Assembly: GCA_005765155.1 (NCBI GenBank)
Contig: VCCP01000001.1
Location: forward strand, 6,882,001 to 6,946,000
From: Zelopaecilomyces penicillatus
Taxonomy: Eukaryota; Ascomycota; Sordariomycetes; Hypocreales; Pseudodiploosporaceae
Length of the DNA stretch: 64,000 bases
Direction: 5' to 3'
A model generated the notes under the pieces. It saw only the letters and a list, made by a program, of their open reading frames with translations. It did not search any database and was not told the origin of the DNA. How positions within the stretch are numbered: the stretch's first letter is position 1; every line of letters begins with the position of its first letter. The position numbers and the translations under genes were made by a program. Of this stretch, positions 11,601 to 23,093 are shown in pieces.

Positions 11601-13194
11601 ATGCCTGTCGACTATAGCAAATGGGTATGCCTGGGAATTTGTCTTCATTGGTGATGGGAATAAGCTGCTGATTGAAGAAAAATAGGACGCGCTGGAACTT
11701 AGCGACGATTCTGACATCGAAGTCCATCCCAATGTTGACAAGCGATCGTTTATCCGGGCGAAGCAGACCCAGATCCATCAGGAAAGACAGCAGCGAAAAC
11801 AGCACATCGCAACGCTCAAATACGAACGAATCATTAACGATGGCCTGATCAAGCGCATCTCTTCCCTGCTGGCGTCTCTTAAAGCCCACGCCTCCGATGC
11901 GGCGATCCGGAATCCCGCAGAGGTGGCCTTCCAGGCCGTCATGGAATCGGCAGGAACACCAAAGGAAGACCAGCCGCCACCACGACCTGAGGGTGTGCAT
12001 TACGAGGAAAAGGAGCCGCCTTCGTACTCGAAAATGATGGCCATGTTGCTAGACCAAGTGAACAAGGCATTGGATGAGAAGAAGCCGGAGGATCGATATG
12101 GTGCCATGGTGGAGGAGATTCAAGAGCACGAGAATAAGGTGAAGAACTTACAAAAGGAGCTTGAGGTGAAGTTGGCAGAGTTGGAGAAAGAGGAGGGTAG
12201 GAAGATTACGAGCGAAACCTTTCACACGGGGTTTGATAGTTCGTTTGTGAACAAGTCAACGTCAGGAAAGGAGGAGTCTACTAAAGTCGAGCTTCTGAAC
12301 CCTAGCTTCTCAGCGACTGAAGCGGCTTCATCTTCTTCCAAGACCAACGATGACGGCGACGATGACGACGAGGAAATCGAAGCATCACCAGAAGCTAAAC
12401 AGTTTGCCAAAATCAACCCGAATGATTACGCCACGAGCCTCAAGTTCTTATCACAACATCCCCAGGTTCTCACAGAGCGCGAAACCGATGGTCTCCTCGT
12501 CCTCGCATTCGACGCCGCTCTAGAGCGCAATGATGATCTCTCACGACAATGCGTCCACCAAGCACTCCTCCTCCAATACTGCCGCGCCCTAGGCAGAGAC
12601 GGTGTGGCCCTCTTCTTCAAGCGCATCACAACAAAGGGCCACCAAGCGCAGGATGTCTTCTACAAGGACGTCCAGGATACCTACATGCGTATCAAGAACC
12701 GCTCACGGGAGATCCTTGCAGAGCGGGCCAAGGAGCCGCAAGAAGGGGTGGAGCAGATCCAGCTGCATGCCGTGGAGCCCGGAACAGTGATTCAGATCAA
12801 GATTCCACCTGAGGGTAGTGATGACGTGGAGGTACAGCAGGCGCGGAAGGTGTTTGAAGGGTTTGCGCCGGAGATGAGGAAGGCGTTGGAGACGGGGGAG
12901 TTGGATGAGGTAAATAAGGTGTTGGGGCAGATGTCGGTGGAGGATGCAGAGGAGTTGGTGAATCTGTTTGGAGAGGTAAGCAATACTTTGAGGTTTCCCG
13001 AAGAACTGAAAAACAGAAGAGACTTTTTTGTGGTGTATTGCAGAAGCTGACTGAAATATGAACTACAATAGGCCAACGTTCTTAGTCTGGAAGAGCAGAT
13101 TATTGACGCCACTACGGAAGAAGGGCAGCGACAGCTCAAGGAGATGGAGGCAGCGGCTGCAGCGGATAAGGGGTATACGAGTGATCCGGAGTGA
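11601..13194 (+). CDS. cdc37: Hsp90 co-chaperone Cdc37
   Basis: Cytosolic co-chaperone that loads protein kinases onto Hsp90. Exons are 11601-11624, 11686-12975 and 13072-13194; introns are 11625-11685 (GTATGC...TAG) and 12976-13071 (GTAAGC...TAG); 478 residues. The N-terminus MPVDYSKWDALELSDDSDIE matches the family and keeps the CK2-type serine in LSDDSD (Ser14, as in yeast). Next come a kinase-binding coiled coil (about 110-200), the Hsp90-binding middle domain with NPNDYATSLKFLSQHPQ at about 270-290, and an acidic, alanine-rich C-terminal helix. The last exon was chosen because the nearer CAG acceptor at 13043 leads to a stop after a few codons, whereas 13071 gives the C-terminal helix. 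The short first exon resembles the tiny first exons of MOT1. Confidence 0.94.
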
Positions 13195-15395
13195 TGGCAG
13201 GGATGAAGGAATGGGAAGAAGAAAAGGGAAGAAGAACAACCACCCATGGATTGAAGTGGAAGTTGCAGGTACTAGAAACTACCGCTGGAACCTTGGAGAT
13301 GAGGGATCTTCTGCGAAGGGCAAAAACATGGTAGTGTGTCATGACACTGATTCTGGTTGATGAACAAGTTACGGAGATGGAAATGCAGCCAAGGGGATAT
13401 GTCGACTTGGCAGCTTCATTGATTCTGTATTCCGCGTAAGGAATAATCAGAGACGCCACTTCACAGGGAATGGTCTAGTAGAATGGATGAGGTGAATTGT
13501 ACGTGTACACGTCACTATGGTGAAGACATACCATTATGCGTCCATTCGTTTTGAAAGCCACGTCCGAGCCCACAAGTCTGAGTCTGAAGTCCGAGAGGGG
13601 CAGTTTCTCCCCCATCTGCCGGACGTCTCTCCGTTCCTAATGCCGAACGCGCGCGTGTGTGTGTGTGCGATTCTCCAAATACAGATATGTGGAGTCTAAC
13701 TACTGGGGATAGTACGGAAGATACGGGGAAAACGAACGCGCGGCTTTGTGGGACTGTACATTCATGGGAAACACGAGCTCTAGATGAACACTGATTGATT
13801 GCTTTTTTTTATTTTAGTGAATATGGATGTGGAACGTGCAAGTTGAGAAGGTTGGAAGTCTGCAGACTGCTACAATAGGTGTAGGGAGTTGACGTTTGTG
13901 TTGAATGTGTGTCCATCTTGGGACGACTGTCAGGGGATGGTGGCTTGAATGAGACTTGACAAGACTTGCAGAGAAAATCAGTTAAATATCAAGGTATTTT
14001 AAAGTACTTGTATGAGTTCTGTGATATGAACCGTAGATTATTCTACCTGATGGCTACATTTGAATACGGTTAAAGACCATGGTGAACAACGAGACTATAG
14101 AATTGGTCATTATTTCTAGATATTTCCCAATTCGCTCGATTGCACAACGAAGCTCGCTATAATGTGGAACATCTCCCAAATGACAGATCAGACCAAATAG
14201 GGCGTTGGCTCCGCCTCAAGGGATGAACAAGACGATCAGCATCAGAACTGTGTGTGTGTGTCAAGAATAGTAGCAAACGTGTTTGAAGGCTGCAGATTGG
14301 GTGTTGCGAGAGGCCCCGCCAAGGCGCTTCCACACTCAGCCTCAGCACTGTAAGCCGTCCACAATGGGAAAAACACTCCAGCATGAAATCAAACGCTGCG
14401 CCGAGTAAAAAGGCATTTTCCACTAGACGTTAAACGTAAACCTAGACTCCGTCAAACGCATTCTACGACGTAGTAAACCTCTTGGCTTCGTCATCTCCAT
14501 GATAACAAAGACATAGCCTACTCACCCTTTTTTATGCTGTGTGTTTTGTGTGAATTACATGTGTTGCATAAGGATGTACCCAAGGTGAACACGTCGCAAA
14601 GGGTGGAACTGATACCAAGGGAGTTGGATATCTGATGAGCCCGTTTCTGGGCCATTGTCGTGGAGACGGATATTCTGGGTTTTGAGCTAGGGAATTTAAA
14701 CATAGACACCAACATGTTCTTCTCTACAAGTCTCAGACACAGCGTAAATTATCCAAACGATGCATCGTCTAATCAGGGGTTCGAAAACACGGAGCAGCAA
14801 GTTTCAGAAGAACATTGGATTGTCGCTCGTAAAACCGCCTTGCCGTGCCCACTTTTCTTTGGCTGCGCCTCCGTGACGGACGTCAGCCTCTCTGGATAGG
14901 TACACCCACTGTATTTCAGAAGGCATTATCACTGAAAATAGCAACTGATAGCCTATGATGTGCGCTGGACATAGGGGTCGAGACAGGGGAGCGGGTACCG
15001 AGTACCGAGACTCAAGACATGACGAATCGAGGGGCTCCACCAACACCAAACCAAACCAAACCACTCTGATCAAGTCAACTCCCCTAATCGTTTGTTTCTC
15101 TTCGTGTTTTAATACCAGCTCGTTTCCTGCAACCCCCTCGCTTGCTCTTTTTCTTTTCTTGTGCTCTTGATTTTGTCTCATCTCTTCAATCTTATAGAAA
15201 TAACTTTCTTTTCGTTGGCCTTGTCTCTCGTCTTTCGTCTTCCATTGCCTGCTCACTTGCTATACCAGCCAGATCTCATTTTTGGTCGTGACAAAGTAAA
15301 AGAAGGAAGAAGAGGAGGAAAGCTTGAATACCTTATCGCTCGCTGGAGATCTCAAGAAGCTCAAACAAATACCGGAACAGCTTCATCCCCACATC
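13195..15395. other. Intergenic region CDC37-phosphodiesterase, with a likely leader at its right end
   Basis: No coding frame is supported. (TG)n runs occur near 13655 and 14253. From about 15022 to 15395 there is no plus-strand ATG and the sequence is pyrimidine-rich (many CTT/TCT), as expected for the 5' leader of the phosphodiesterase gene that starts at 15396. Confidence 0.5.
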
Positions 15396-16502
15396 ATGCT
15401 CTTCTCATTTCGCCGAGCTCTGGCGGTAGCCGTGGCAGCTCTCGCGACTACCACATCCGCCCTCCCCCAAACCCAAACCACACCCGAACCACCCGCCAAC
15501 TCGTCATCAGCAGACATCGCCTGCAACAACTCGCCAACACTATGCAACCGCCAGTACAGCGCCATTACCCACATGGGCGCTCACAACAGCGCTTTTCTCA
15601 GAGACAAGAGCACTGGTGATTCCCTGGCAGGCAATCAGTTTAGAAACGCCACCTTTGCGCTCGATGCGGGACTCCGACTGCTCCAGGCCCAGGTCCATAA
15701 GGAGGACAACGTGCTTCGTCTCTGCCACACGTCCTGCGCTCTTCTCGATGCCGGGACGCTTCAGGCTTGGCTCAATGCTGTTAATAGCTGGATGGTTGCC
15801 AATCCAAATGAGGTTGTCACTATCCTGCTTGTCAACTCTGACAAGGCAGACATCTCCGAGTTTGCGGCGCAGTTTCAGACCTCGGGGCTATCCAAGCTCG
15901 GCTACACGCCGGCGTCGACGGGCGAGTGGCCAACATTGCAGGCAATGATCAGCCAGGGGACCCGTCTAGTGTCGTTTATCACCAACATCCAAGCCTCGCC
16001 TACTGCCTCGTACCTCCTGCCCGAGTTCACCTACGTCTTCGAAACAGCGTTTGAGGTGACGGAGTTCACGGGCTTCAACTGCACTCTAGACCGCCCTAGT
16101 CGCCTCGGATCTGCTACCGCAGCCATTGCCCAAAACCACCTCGGCCTGGTCAACCACTTCAAGGGACAGGCCTTTGCCGCGGGCATCGTTGTGCCAGACG
16201 CAGAAAACATCGATATTGTCAACAGCGCTGCTACAACGGCTGCTGGCAACCTGGGACGACACCTCCAGGCTTGCAACAGGGAATGGAGCCGCCAGCCCAC
16301 GTTTGTGCTTGTTGATTTCTGGGACCGGGGCCAGACTGTCGCCGCTGCAGATGCCATGAATGGTATCAACGATGCGACTGGCAGATTGAATTCCGCTGCT
16401 GCCGACGATGACAATGAGTCTACAGGGAGTAACGGCAATGATCGGAATTTGGAGCGTGGTGCGCTCCTAGCGTTCCTCGTGGCTACACTGCTGATACTTT
16501 GA
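15396..16502 (+). CDS. Secreted PLC-like (TIM-barrel) phosphodiesterase
   Basis: Single-exon gene of 368 residues. Residues 1 to about 23 form a signal peptide (MLFSFRRALAVAVAALATTT, cleavage near SALP). The mature part resembles the PI-PLC X-domain-like TIM-barrel family: ITHMGAHNSAF holds the expected first catalytic-type His (H63) followed by Asn, and the barrel continues with LRLLQAQVHKEDNVLRLCHT and a late FVLVDFWDRG strand. Many cysteines and N-glycosylation sites fit secretion. The C-terminus (low-complexity DDDNES region, then a short hydrophobic tail ending LLAFLVATLLIL) looks like a GPI-anchor signal, so a cell-surface location is inferred. An in-frame upstream ATG at 15324 would put a non-signal extension in front, so 15396 is preferred. 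The substrate is unknown. Confidence 0.85.
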   Translation: MLFSFRRALAVAVAALATTTSALPQTQTTPEPPANSSSADIACNNSPTLCNRQYSAITHMGAHNSAFLRDKSTGDSLAGNQFRNATFALDAGLRLLQAQVHKEDNVLRLCHTSCALLDAGTLQAWLNAVNSWMVANPNEVVTILLVNSDKADISEFAAQFQTSGLSKLGYTPASTGEWPTLQAMISQGTRLVSFITNIQASPTASYLLPEFTYVFETAFEVTEFTGFNCTLDRPSRLGSATAAIAQNHLGLVNHFKGQAFAAGIVVPDAENIDIVNSAATTAAGNLGRHLQACNREWSRQPTFVLVDFWDRGQTVAAADAMNGINDATGRLNSAAADDDNESTGSNGNDRNLERGALLAFLVATLLIL

Positions 16503-17136
16503 GGAACACTGGTATTCTCCGTGGTCGTACCATTTGCTTTGGAAGGGAAAGGAGGAGAAAAATAAGATGCATACAGTCGCGGTTCTCGACTTGTTTTGGT
16601 TAGTGAGTATTTTGCATATTAGCGAGGCGTTTAGGGACAAGTTCCCATCTACAGATTAAAGGACCGAATGAGGTTCAGGAGTATTGGGTTCCTTCTTCTA
16701 GCATTTCAAGCATGACGGGAGATGTTGGGATTTATCTAGTCACAAATATTGAACTAGTATTTAAACTATGCAGTATTCTTCTTAAATTCCCCATTTTCAT
16801 GTCATTTCATGATTGAATAAATAAATTTGCAAGTCATGACAGACAAGTGATATGAAATGATATGATGTGTGTCTCCCCAAAATGAGTTGGAAGTGGAACA
16901 AAGTGGGGCGACAGCATGCACAGATTGTATGGAGTCGTGAGCAACTCCACCGATAGTATCCGTACTCGTCAAGGATTCCCACTTCACAACTACCTCTCAC
17001 CTTCCACCACACCTATTGATCAACCCACTTCTCTCTTATTACACCCCTTGATCTCTAACCACTTCCAACAAGACGAGATACGGAGCACTCGTTCAACATC
17101 AATCATCTTGCCTTATCAAATCGCTTAGAAAATTGA
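16503..17136. other. Intergenic region, no supported gene
   Basis: Contains the 3' end of the phosphodiesterase gene and the promoter of the UPF0045 gene. AT-rich around 16740-16860; short CT-rich leader-like sequence at about 16980-17130. Nothing else seen. Confidence 0.55.
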
Positions 17137-17978
17137 ATGTCTCGACTCCTCCTCCGTCTAAGAAGCTATCCCCATCCCTTCCAACGCTCAGCTCTCTCTT
17201 CACGCCTCTTTATTACTCATCATCATCATCATCAGCAAAAACCCGCATTCATGTCAACGGCGACAACTTCTACAGCTAGCGGGATGGACTACCAATCTAT
17301 TCCGACGCCGGCGGCTTGCTACGCTGACTTTTGCCTCATCCCGGTAGGTTTGACACGGACAGCCCCCGCTTAACGATTCCCAGAGCCATACTCTCCCCAA
17401 TCTAGCAGCATAGGGAAATAGACATGATGTTCTAAGTAAGAAATATTGAGTCTAGTTCTAATATGTCTTGTGCATAGGTTGGAACAGGAACCATCTCTGT
17501 AGCTGCTGAGGTGGCTGAGGTGCAGCGAGTGTTGAAAGCCAGTGGCTTAAAGTATACGATGCACTCAGCCGGAACTACAGTTGGTAAGGTCTTTTCTCTC
17601 CCCATCTCTTAAGATATATTTTTATCACTACCTATATCTTGCTCAAGCCTATGCTTCCGTCTCACCAGTCACACCCTTTTCACATCCCACCCAATATCGC
17701 ATTCATCTCACTAACCAGCTTTACAGAGGGGAGCTGGCAAGACGTCATGACTGTTGTTGGCAAGGCTCATACAATAGTCCACCAGCGTGGCGTGCTCAGA
17801 GTCCAATCGTCCATGAGAGTCGGAAGCAGGTAAGTCAAAAGACCACAGCCCCCTATACTTCTACCTTTGTAGTCGGCTTCTTACTCACGGGTATTACTTG
17901 TCTAGAACCGACAAGAAGCAGACAGCCGAGGAAAAGGTCAAGCGTATTGAGGATATATTGGCCCAAGACTCGACATAA
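17137..17978 (+). CDS. UPF0045 / Ecm15-type thiamine-binding family protein
   Basis: Small alpha/beta protein of the UPF0045 (DUF77, MTH1187/Ecm15) family, members of which bind thiamine; the cellular role is unclear. Exons are 17137-17343, 17478-17583, 17727-17829 and 17906-17978; 162 residues. Family blocks visible are CYADFCLIPVGTGT, VQRVLKASGLKYTMHSAGTT, EGSWQDVMTVVGKAH and VQSSMRVGSRTDKK, each split by an intron with good GT/AG ends. The family is about 100 residues long; the extra N-terminus (MSRLLLRLRSYPHPF..., arginine- and serine-rich, no acids) looks like a mitochondrial presequence and ends in a His run encoded by CAT repeats. An in-frame ATG at 17251 would give a shorter cytosolic form. 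Convergent with the CCDC47-like gene. Confidence 0.88.
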
Positions 17979-18297
17979 ACGGTCTAAGTGGTGTTCATCC
18001 ATATGGCCTGGAATATTCACAAATTACATATCAGTTAATCAGACCAAGAGTATGCAAAAGTTGTCAACGCCGCCCTGCATTTTGCTGCTTTTATTACAGT
18101 AAACCTCCCTCCCGCCATGGAAATATGCCCGATCCCGTCGACACGTTTTTGCGACGCAGCCATCAATCTGGGTAGCGTAGAAATTCGTAGCAACTCGTAC
18201 ATACATATACACACGCAAAAACAACATGCGCACATTACAAGCCTCCGCCGTCTTCCCTTCCTATCCTTTTTCGATAAACCATTTGATCCCATTCACC
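17979..18297. other. Convergent 3' region between the UPF0045 gene and the CCDC47-like gene
   Basis: 319 nt that must hold both 3' untranslated regions. No open frame is supported. Confidence 0.55.
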
Positions 18298-19733
18298 CTA
18301 ACCTCGCATGGTCATCTTCTTTTGAGACTTGCGCAGCTCCCTATCCTTCTCCTTCTCGAGGTACTTCTTCTGCGCCTTGGCATCCAAACCCTTGAGCTCA
18401 GCATCACGCTTCGCCTTCTTGAGCCTCTCCTTTTCAATCTGTCGCTCCTCATTCTTCTCCTCCTCGGCAACCTTCTTGATTTGTGAGATCATGGCTTCGC
18501 GTGTGGCGCGCACGCGCTTGAGCACCTCGGGGCGGAAGTGCGCCAGCTGGACGAGAGCATCGGGCAGTCGGAGGAAGTAGGCGAACAGCGGCAGCAAAGT
18601 CTCATAGTTGCTTCCAGAGGGGAGGCGGTACTTGAGGAAGATACGCTTACGTGGGGCCGTCTCTTCAAGCGAAATAGGCTTCTCCGTTGGCTGATCTGAG
18701 ATGACAAGGTATTCAAATGCATCGCCAGCAGTCGTAACAGCGGCCACCAGCTCGGGAGTCAGGAAAGTATCGGTGATCTCGGCACTCTCGCTCATGATAG
18801 TCAAAAAGTTTGGAAGCTTAGAGTGGTCCTTGGTGGAGGTCAGGGAGACATCGTATCGTTCATCGCGGAGTTTCTGCATGGAGCTTTTGTTGACAATGGC
18901 CCACACAAAACCGTCAAAGGTGCTCTTGTTGTCCTTGGCGCGAACTTCGGCGGATCCAGGCAGAGATGGAACAGTCAAATCTTCTTTGCCGTCAAAGGGG
19001 AAAATGGTAGCCTCGACAATGTCGCTGGTAGCCGAAGAAGCATCCGTGAAGAAGGAGAAGGCAGTATCGGCAAATCTAAGCAAGGGGTTGAATCTCTTGC
19101 TCAGGGTGATCTTGACATCCAAAAAGGCCACGTTCTGACGTCCAGTCGCGTATGAAGTAAACTCAAAGAGTGACTTCTCCTTGAGCAGCGTGTTTGTATC
19201 AAATTCGGCATCAACGGCGGGGACGCCCCGGAAGCCAACAGATGCAAACTCGTTCTTGAGAGTCGGCGCATTGGCCTTCATCCACGCCCTCGCCTTGGAA
19301 CGATTGGCGCGCGCGCCGAGGATATGGAACAGAAAGATGACGGCCGACACTAGGAGAATGACACCTTCGGCCTTGAACTCGGAGATGGAGTGGCGCTCGT
19401 GAACATTATACCACTTGGTCCATTGTGGTTGACCAGTGATGGCGGGGGCAGTGGCGGCCTGAATCAGAGTCGCAGCTTGAGCAGCTGCCTCAGGAATAGG
19501 ATCCGCAGCTCCAGCAAAGTCGGCGAAGTCTGTAAAATGAGAAGAAAAGAGCTGTTAGCATACATGCCACGTCGCAAGTACAAGCTCGATGTTGAGGGCC
19601 TCCACGCGAATGATCTGTGCGGGATTGAATTGGAGCGAGGGGAATAAGAAGGTAACATACCTGAATCTGGCCTTGCTACCACTGGCTGCTCGGGCTGGGC
19701 ACCGCCAAACAGGTTCTTGAGGAAGTCAGCCAT
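18298..19733 (-). CDS. CCDC47-like (DUF1682) ER membrane protein
   Basis: Homologue of CCDC47, in animals an ER protein of the PAT/multipass translocon that helps insert multi-spanning membrane proteins. Exon 1 is 19733-19661, the intron 19660-19530 (GTATGT...ACAG), exon 2 19529-18298; 434 residues. An N-terminal alanine-rich region is followed by one membrane helix at about residues 79-98 (EGVILLVSAVIFLFHILGA), a conserved globular DUF1682 domain (about 105-360), and a highly charged coiled-coil tail (KVAEEEKNEERQIEKERLKK...) ending in a basic stretch that could contact the ribosome or RNA. The start at 19733 is the only ATG that leads into the intron in frame. It shares a 612-bp divergent promoter with haspin. 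The animal function is inference for this fungus. Confidence 0.9.
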
Positions 19734-20345
19734 GGCGTTTGGGGGATGGCAATGACTGGGTTGGGGAGAAGAAGAGGAGGATGGGAGGAGAAGCAAACGG
19801 GAGCGCAACGTGGAAGTTTGGAGACTTTGCGGAGAGGTTCTGGAAGGCCAAGTGGGTCTATTGGCGGACGGAGCAGGGTCCAGCCGTCTGGGGTTGGCCG
19901 TGCTTTCTTTGCTGTTGGGTTGGCCGCACGCCACTTCGGTGTGCCCGCGCGCTGAAGGACCTTCTGATGCCGCTGGAACACTGCTGTGTTTGCTGTTATT
20001 TCAATCATTGAATTGTACCGGATGTAGATTCAAGCTGCTTATTGACATACTGAGTAATAATATTTGAGTTTCAGAGATAATACTAATTTCTCAATATGTC
20101 AGAATACATTTGTCACAGGAGCATGAAGCTTTACCTGCCTGTATTCTGCAGGCAATTAAGGTAGCTTTAGCTCATAGCCTCTTCCACCAAGGCATTGTTG
20201 CCCCGCCAACGTCATGGCAAGACATCCTACACTCCATGTATCGCCCTTTAGTCGTAAACTATCTGGAAATTGCATGATTGACCCGTATTAGGTTATGACT
20301 TTCCTCACAGCCAAGCTTCTGAAGCGAAAAAAGAGATGAACAGCA
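19734..20345. promoter_or_regulatory. Shared divergent promoter region, CCDC47-like / haspin
   Basis: 612 bp between two outward-facing start codons (19733 minus, 20346 plus). No coding frame is supported and no TATA box or named site is recognised. Confidence 0.45.
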
Positions 20346-22163
20346 ATGGCGCGCGCGGCTTCCGCTCGACAGTATGGAAAACCTTCAAAACGCACAAAGG
20401 CAGAGCGGTTGTTTGCCGAGCTGCCCCAGAGTCCAATACGAAAGCCACCCCCCGCAACCGTCGATGATCCAGTGGGCTGTTTGACGTCACGATTGTCTGT
20501 GATTCATCTACAGCCGGAATCAGAACCGGATCCTGAACCCAAACCACGGCGGAAGTCTACAAGGAAAGCTCCAAAACAAGCCCCAATTGATGCAGAAGAG
20601 GAAGATGTACAGGCGATCGCACTCAAGGAAGAAGATGATACACCCCAACTTGTCAATACGACCGAAGCTGCTACTACAATCGAGTGTACGACGGTCGAAG
20701 ATGTAGCAAAAGAAGTCACACCGGAGGAGACTTCGTCTACAACCAGTGACGATGCCACTCCACAAGCCATTGCAGAGGGGGAGGTTGAAGTAGAGACGGT
20801 AGAGACGGAATTGCAGAGTCAAACGCCGCTCCGTACCCTAACATGGGCCGATGTCTGTCCTCCAGGGGATCAAATAGACAAGATAGCCGAAGCATCCTAC
20901 GCTGAAGTCTATCGCGTCACAAACGAGCGCGGAATCAGCATCATCAAAGTCATCCGCCTTGAATCGCCTATAAAAGCCCAAACAAAAGCCCAAGTCAGAT
21001 CCGGCCTTGTTGACGAGGAACCACACTCAGACGAGGATATCGATGGCGAGCTTCAAATCTCCGAGTGGCTAGCAGACATCCCTGGCTTTGTAGTCTACAA
21101 GGAGAAGTATGTCATCCAGGGGAAGACTACGAGGCAGCTTCTTGAGACGCATCAGGCATTTCAGAAGAAGATGAAGAGGCAGGATCCGGGCAGGGCGCAG
21201 TTTTATCCCTCGCCTAGTCGGTACCTTGATGAGACTAGGTTTCTGGTGGTGGAGTTGGGGGATGCTGGCAAAGCGTTGGAGGACTGGGAGTTGACGAGCG
21301 AGCATCAAATTTGGGATATTTTCTTCTTGGAAGCTGTTGCTTTGGCTCGCGCAGAGGAGATTGCCATGTTTGAGGTATGTCTACTGTACATTCATATATC
21401 ATCTTTTCGCAAAATCTTTGAACAAAGTGATACTAATTTCTGTGCGTAGCATCGTGATTTGCATGAAGGCAACATTTGCATCAAGCAAGTACGCCCTCCT
21501 CGAGACAAAGAGGCCAGATCTGACACCTTCTTTGGGTACTCTGGTCTCGAGATTACCATTCTGGATTATGGCCTCTCCCGAGCCGAGGACTTATCAATTG
21601 ACTATGCCAAGCCTGTTGCGTTCGATCTGGAAAAGGACCTGAGCCTCTTTACAAGCACACACGCATCGCAGTGCAAGGTCTATCGGCAAATGCGATCTTT
21701 TCTGCTACGAGCTGATCGGAAGTGTCTCCCTCCAGAGGCTCACGACACACCATACGCAAAGGGCATTGACGGACCGCTGTCATGGGATGTTTATGCCCCA
21801 TACTCCAACGTGCTCTGGCTGGCTTACTTGTACGAGTATCTAGTTAGCAACTTCAAGGGAGGTAAGAAGGAGCTCATGGGATTCAAGAAGGAAACCAGCG
21901 AGCTGTGGATGTATCTCAACCCGGAAGCTGCGGAGTCTGTCCCGTGCTTTGGGTGTGCGGCGGACGTTGTGTGTTTTGCGGTTGAGTCTGGCTGGATAAA
22001 CGAGGGTCAACTGCTAGGGTCTTCGGCGTCTATGCTTGACAGAGAGGATAGCATTATCATCTCCAGGGAGGATGGGGATCATGATGCATCGCTAAGGCGA
22101 TCTCCGAGAAGACGGCAGACGCGATTGATTGGAGAAATGGGGGAAACTGATAATGGCCTGTGA
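20346..22163 (+). CDS. Haspin-family protein kinase (histone H3-Thr3 kinase type)
   Basis: Mitotic kinase family that phosphorylates histone H3 on Thr3 to recruit the chromosomal passenger complex. Exons are 20346-21374 and 21450-22163 (intron GTATGT...TAG); 580 residues. Residues 1-165 are a low-complexity acidic/basic tail. The kinase domain spans about 165-540: a glycine-poor loop EASYAEVYRV (about 182-191), lysine 201 in SIIKVIRLES, a haspin-type insertion with paired acids, catalytic HRDLHEGN at 344-351 and metal-binding DYG at 382-384 in place of DFG. HRDLH followed by a DY-type loop, and no APE motif, is characteristic of haspins. The intron falls exactly before HRDLH. The C-terminal tail is arginine-rich. 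Confidence 0.88.
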
Positions 22164-23093
22164 AAGAGAGGGTTTGGCATACGTGGTGGAATGGCATATA
22201 CGGCGTGGTTTGGTTTGCATAATGGGATCCGGGGTTGGCCGGAGTTTTCGTAGTTTTAGGGATACCACGGAGTATATTTGATGGGGAAATATTACTGTTC
22301 GCCTTCCACTTGCGTCAACCATTTAGCTGCCACTGGTTCGTAAGGCATAGCAATTGTGCGAACCCCGCAAACCATCGCCAGTCGCTTAAAATGAGCCAAC
22401 ACACACATGAACGGAATGTGCATTGTCTGGCTTCTGGAAACGGTTTCTCATTTCCGTGATGGTAGCCCATGAAAGAGGGAGGATCCCTGTAGGAACGATC
22501 AGATGGGTACGGCGTAAGCGATGGCTAGATAGCGGAGGTTGAAGGGAAACCTCCTTGCATGAGGGCCGCTCTGTACTGCAGCAAAGTCGTCTGCTAACAG
22601 CAACCATCATTGGCCGGCCTCGGCCGATGTAACCCCTGTCGGGGAGGTCGGTCGCTGGGGGAGCCACTATGTGGAAGCCCAAACCCACCACCTAGAAGCT
22701 GCCGAGGCTAAAGCTCTTCATCGCCGACAACAACAAGAGCATTGGCATGTTGATGGCGCCGAACCACATGTCGCAAGCTGGCCTCGACCCTGTCTTGAGC
22801 CTCAACCAGGCCTTTTCTACTCTTCCCCCACGCATGCACGCACTCATTGAATCCTCCCTTTTCCCCATATCATCTCCTTCTGCCTCTTCATCGTCGGATC
22901 TGGCACATTAAGTTGAAGAAACCACACATATCGGCCATTCCGCAAAAGTCCGTCTTCATATTTGAGTCAGCTTACGTGCCTCTGGTCATTTGAGTTGTGC
23001 CCAACCACCAACACCGCCAATTGCGTTTGCCCTCAACGAGATACGCTGAACAACACTTACGACTTCCAGCAGCAGTGCTGAAGCTTTTCCACA
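22164..23093. other. Intergenic region haspin-PEX26
   Basis: No gene supported. Holds short GC-rich inverted sequences near 22610-22650 (GGCCGGCCTCGGCC) and a CT-rich leader before 23094. Confidence 0.5.

Noticed and set aside
14770..14800. GGGGTTCGAAAACACGG, resembling a tRNA T-arm
   Set aside because: No complementary acceptor, D or anticodon stems could be placed around it.
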